A stretch of DNA of 36,280 bases from an uncultured Paracraurococcus sp. (GTDB lineage Bacteria > Pseudomonadota > Alphaproteobacteria > Acetobacterales > Acetobacteraceae). Numbering within the stretch: position 1 is the stretch's first letter; each line of letters starts with the position of its first letter. Under the pieces are notes generated by a model. That model worked only from the letters and a program-made list of their open reading frames with translations, had not been told where the DNA came from and made no database searches. Below, in pieces: positions 33,574 through 36,280 of the stretch. The position numbers were made by a program, and so were the translations under genes. The stretch is taken from assembly GCA_903896535.1 (NCBI GenBank), contig CAITYE010000074.1, positions 1 to 36,280 of the forward strand. The letters are read 5' to 3'.

Positions 33574-34788
33574 TCAGACGAAGTTGGGCTTCTGCTCCAC
33601 GCCCAGCAGGTGCCGTCCCACCATCTCCAGGTGCCAGGGCGTCGCCTGCAGGTGCTGGCTGATGCAGAGCGCATCGCGGAAGCGCCGCTCGAACGGATTG
33701 GCTTCCAGCACCGCCGTGGTGCCGGCGCCGCGGTAGCAGGCGACCGAGACCTCCGTCACCTGCCGCATCACATGCGTGGTCGCCAGCCGCAGCGCCATGC
33801 GCGAGTCCATGACGAGCGAGCCGGTCGCCTCGGTCTCGGCGATCACGTCGCGGATCGTGCCATGCAGATAGGCGCGCATGGCCCGCAGCGTCGCGGTGTG
33901 CTCGGCGATCTCGCGCTGCACGGCGTCGTTCTCCGCCATCGGCTGGGCGCCGGCGCGGGCCTGCTTGCCCTGGGCCAGCGTCACGTAGCGGTTCAGCATC
34001 CCCTGCGCCGTGCCCAGCGCGGTGCTGGAAAAGCCGATCGCGTAACACAGGTGGGAGGTGATGGCGGTGATCGGGCGCAGGTCCTGGCGCAGCTCGAAGC
34101 GGTCGCGCATGCAGGCATGGCCAGCCGGCACGAAAAGATCGTGCAGCTCATAAGTGTCGCTGCCGGTCCCGCGCAGCCCCATCGAGCTCCAATCGCCGAG
34201 GACCCGCGCCGCTTCCTTCGGGAACAGCACCGTCACGTCATAGCCGCGCCCGTGTTCGTCCTTGGCCGGCGTGCCGTCGGCCTCGGCCACCGGCAGATGC
34301 GCGCCGAGCATCGTCGCGTGCCGGCTGCCGGAGGCGAAATCCCAGCGGCCTGATACGCGGTAGCCGCCGGGGGCCTTGATCGCGAAGGTCTTGCCATGCC
34401 GCGCACCCCAGGCCAGCGCCGAATAGCGATCGCCGAAAAGCTGCCCGGCCACGTCCGGCGCCAGATAGGTGGAGGCGGTCAGGGCGGAGACATTGCCCTG
34501 GTTTATGCACCAAGCGGTGCTGGGATCGCCGATCGCCAGCGCCTCGCAGATCTGAGAGAATTCGAGCAGAGAATGGTCGCCGCCGCCGATCCGCTTCGGC
34601 AGCAGCAAGCGGAACATGTCTCGGCCATGCAAGGCAGCCAGGACCTCCGGGCAGAGTTCCCGGGCCCGCTCATGCGCCTCGCTACTGGCATCCAGCAGCG
34701 GGATCAGGCTGCGGGCATAGCTGACGGGATCAGCCGGCGAGATGGCCGGACGCGCCGGCGCAATGGTCCCGAGTTCTGCAGCTGGCAT
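33574..34788 (-). CDS. Acyl-CoA dehydrogenase-fold flavin monooxygenase (DszC/HpaH-like)
   Basis: A 404-aa protein of the acyl-CoA dehydrogenase superfamily. It has the helical start AHERARELCPEVLAALHGRDMFRLLLPKRIGGG, the middle barrel GYRVSGRWDFASGSRHATM, and the C-terminal four-helix bundle with TEVSVACYRGAGTTAVLEANPFERRFRDALCISQHLQ. The last stretch, RRFRDALCISQHLQA, resembles DszC-type and pigment-biosynthesis monooxygenases more than true acyl-CoA dehydrogenases, which have a catalytic Glu there. It would need reduced flavin from a partner such as the 28632 gene. AAAGGGGGGACGCCG precedes the ATG. Confidence 0.87.
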   Translation of the reverse strand: MPAAELGTIAPARPAISPADPVSYARSLIPLLDASSEAHERARELCPEVLAALHGRDMFRLLLPKRIGGGDHSLLEFSQICEALAIGDPSTAWCINQGNVSALTASTYLAPDVAGQLFGDRYSALAWGARHGKTFAIKAPGGYRVSGRWDFASGSRHATMLGAHLPVAEADGTPAKDEHGRGYDVTVLFPKEAARVLGDWSSMGLRGTGSDTYELHDLFVPAGHACMRDRFELRQDLRPITAITSHLCYAIGFSSTALGTAQGMLNRYVTLAQGKQARAGAQPMAENDAVQREIAEHTATLRAMRAYLHGTIRDVIAETEATGSLVMDSRMALRLATTHVMRQVTEVSVACYRGAGTTAVLEANPFERRFRDALCISQHLQATPWHLEMVGRHLLGVEQKPNFV

Positions 34789-34804
34789 CGGCGTCCCCCC
34801 TTTG

Positions 34805-34819
34805 GTTTGGATAACAAAC
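34805..34819. promoter_or_regulatory. Candidate operator for the DszC-like gene
   Basis: GTTTG-GATAA-CAAAC is a perfect 5-5-5 inverted repeat placed 17-31 bp upstream of the ATG in an AT-rich patch. The shape fits a TetR-family site or similar. No regulator gene is present in the window. Confidence 0.4.
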
Positions 34820-34943
34820 TACCACGCGCCGGCCCCGAGGCAAGCCACGGACGGTCGCCCGACCAAATAGGCTGTTTCGGCAGGCTCGCAAGGGTCTGGG
34901 CGGCGGCGCCGGCCATCGCCCCAGCAGCCCCCTGGCGCCGAGG

Positions 34944-35501
34944 CTACCCGGCCGCGCCCGCGCCGCGAAGCCAATCCGCGCGTTGCAGCCGATAGAGCGC
35001 ATGCACGCTGAGCGGATGCCCGGCCGGCAGGCGCGGATGCGCGAAGTGGCCGGCCGGCGTCATGCCCAGCTTCTCCATCAGCCGCCAGGACGGCGCATTG
35101 GCCGGCACGGTGAAGGCGAGGATCGCCGCCAGCCCCAGCGGCCCGAAGCCGGCTGCCAGGGCCAGCTGCGCCGCTTCCGCAGCATAGCCCTGGCGCTGCG
35201 CGGCGGTGGCGATGCGCCAGCCGATCTCGACCGCGGGGGTAAAGGGCGCGTCCCAGGGGATCGGCTGCAGCCCGACCATGCCGATGCAGCCGGGCTGCGC
35301 GTACCGTTCCACGCACCAGAAACCCCAGCCCTCAGCGGCGATGCGCGCCTGTAGCCGATCAAGGAAGGCATCGCTCTCGGCGCGGTTGAGCGGTGCGGCG
35401 AAGTACCGCATCACGCCAGGGTCGGCGTTCAGCGCGGCGAAGGGCGCGCGATCCGCCTCGCGCCAGGGGCGCAGGCGCAGCCGGGGGCCGGTCAACTCCA
35501 T
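34944..35501 (-). CDS. GNAT family N-acetyltransferase (RimJ/RimL type)
   Basis: A 185-aa acetyltransferase: ELTGPRLRLRPWREADRAPFAALNADPGVMRYF at the start, IGMVGLQPIP, then EIGWRIATAAQRQGYAAEAAQLAL, where RQGYA is the acetyl-CoA pyrophosphate loop, and PANAPSWRLMEKLGM near the end. It probably acetylates an amino group of a protein or small molecule. The ATG at 35501 gives the canonical start; the track start at 35537 adds 12 unlikely residues. Confidence 0.9.
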   Translation of the reverse strand: MELTGPRLRLRPWREADRAPFAALNADPGVMRYFAAPLNRAESDAFLDRLQARIAAEGWGFWCVERYAQPGCIGMVGLQPIPWDAPFTPAVEIGWRIATAAQRQGYAAEAAQLALAAGFGPLGLAAILAFTVPANAPSWRLMEKLGMTPAGHFAHPRLPAGHPLSVHALYRLQRADWLRGAGAAG

Positions 35502-35597
35502 GCGTGGAGCCTTCCTGCCCCAGCCCGCCGGGCGCAACCCCTTCCGCCCGGCCCGGTGCTGGGCCTAGTCTGCGCCAACGTTTGGGAGGTCCCGCCC

Positions 35598-36280
35598 ATG
35601 AAGCTGAGCAGCCTGGAAGCGATGGCCGCGAGCGTGCCCGACGGCGCGCTGGTGGCGATTCCGCCGGACAACTCGCTGCCCTCCGTCGCCTTGGCCAAGG
35701 CGCTGATCCGCCGCGGTGCCCGTGGGCTACGGCTGCTCGGTGTGCCGGTCTCGGGCTTTGCGACCGATATCCTGATCGGCGCCGGCTGCGTGGCGGAAGT
35801 CCAGACCAGCGCCGTCTCGCTGGGCGAGGCTGGCTTCGCGCCGCGCTTCTCCGCCGCCGTGCGGACCGGCAGCATCGTGGTGCGCGACGCCACCTGCCCG
35901 GCCATCCACACCATGCTGCAGGCGGCGGAAAAGGGCGTGCCCTTCATGCCGCTCCGCGGGCTGATCGGCAGCGACATCCTGGCCAATCGGCCGGATTGGC
36001 GGGTGGTGGACAACCCCTTCGCCGAGGGTGGCGATCCCATCGTGCTGCTGCCGGCGCTGTCGCCGGATGTGGTGATCCTGCACGCCGCCATGGCCGACAG
36101 CGCCGGCAATATCTGGCTGGGCCGGCGGCGGGAATGCGCGACCATCGCGCACGCCTCGGCCCGCGCCCTGGTCACGGTGGAACGCGTCGTCGAGGGCAAT
36201 TTCCTGGAAGATGAGCGCCTCGCCGCCGGCGCCATCAACGCCACCTATATCGAAGCGGTGGCGCTTGCCGCGCGCGGCGC
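35598..36280 (+). CDS. Family I CoA-transferase subunit A (3' end outside window)
   Basis: This frame is not in the ORF track because it runs off the window without a stop. It starts MKLSSLEAMAASVPDGALVAIPP with GGGAGG 10 nt upstream, and continues VALAKALIRRGARGLRLLGVPVSGFATDILIGAGCV, RTGSIVVRDATCPAIHTMLQAAEKGVPFMPLRGLIGSDI, and VVILHAAMADSAGNIWLG. This is the alpha-subunit pattern of glutaconate/3-oxoacid CoA-transferases (VxIxxGG-type loops are modified here to VAIPP). At least 227 residues are visible. A beta subunit should follow outside the window. Confidence 0.88.
   Translation, partial: MKLSSLEAMAASVPDGALVAIPPDNSLPSVALAKALIRRGARGLRLLGVPVSGFATDILIGAGCVAEVQTSAVSLGEAGFAPRFSAAVRTGSIVVRDATCPAIHTMLQAAEKGVPFMPLRGLIGSDILANRPDWRVVDNPFAEGGDPIVLLPALSPDVVILHAAMADSAGNIWLGRRRECATIAHASARALVTVERVVEGNFLEDERLAAGAINATYIEAVALAARG

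Overview
This is a GC-rich chromosomal window. Its codon use, dense overlapping operons and many solute-binding-protein transporters suggest an alphaproteobacterium, most likely of the Acetobacteraceae (Roseomonas-like); this is inferred from style and family content, because no rRNA is present. I see no phage, plasmid, CRISPR or complete insertion-sequence genes. The only mobile-looking material is short non-coding repeats. LAYOUT. 1-3784: the 3' end of a DPM1-type glycosyltransferase/GtrA fusion, then an SDR dehydrogenase divergent from a Bug-type binding protein and an iron-type alcohol dehydrogenase related to maleylacetate reductase. 3781-9055: scattered single genes (a YqaA/VTT membrane protein, a secreted hypothetical, an Asp/Glu-racemase-like protein, the 23S rRNA methyltransferase RlmB, a keto-pentenoate hydratase-like enzyme, a 75-aa hypothetical) separated by repeats and by a virginiamycin-B-lyase-like pseudogene tail. 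9056-16049: a seven-gene minus-strand operon, a spermidine/putrescine-type ABC importer followed by AroM, DUF917 and a short HyuA-like ATPase. 16523-17041: tRNA-Thr(UGU), an AT-rich island and a 77-aa protein. 17270-21782: LLM flavin monooxygenase, CaiB/BaiF CoA-transferase, amidohydrolase and a carboxymuconolactone-decarboxylase-like protein. 21911-28627: a branched-chain-amino-acid-type importer (livHMGFK order), then an unusual leader ORF with hairpins and a PMH-type sulfatase. 28632-29967: flavin reductase and dienelactone hydrolase. 29981-33291: a tight three-gene operon (secreted protein, outer-membrane barrel, di-haem cytochrome c) behind a 25-bp palindrome that looks like a Fur-family box. 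33574-36280: DszC-like acyl-CoA-dehydrogenase-fold monooxygenase, a GNAT acetyltransferase and the 5' part of a family I CoA-transferase subunit. HOW IT FITS TOGETHER. Most genes are accessory catabolism: periplasmic capture of small organic acids, amides or sulfur/phosphorus esters, then flavin oxygenases, CoA transfer, hydration and hydrolysis. The two flavin monooxygenases could share the flavin reductase. MOST NOTEWORTHY. Seven copies of one element, each exactly 106 bp counting the CTAG-like tetranucleotide at each end, with imperfect terminal inverted repeats. In three copies the element end supplies the TAG stop codon of the gene upstream. Other points are a second repeat family that ends on stop codons of convergent genes, a 25-codon leader ORF whose Shine-Dalgarno matches the 16S 3' end over about 17 nt, and the Fur-box operon. 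All calls were made by reading the sequence; no database search was run.
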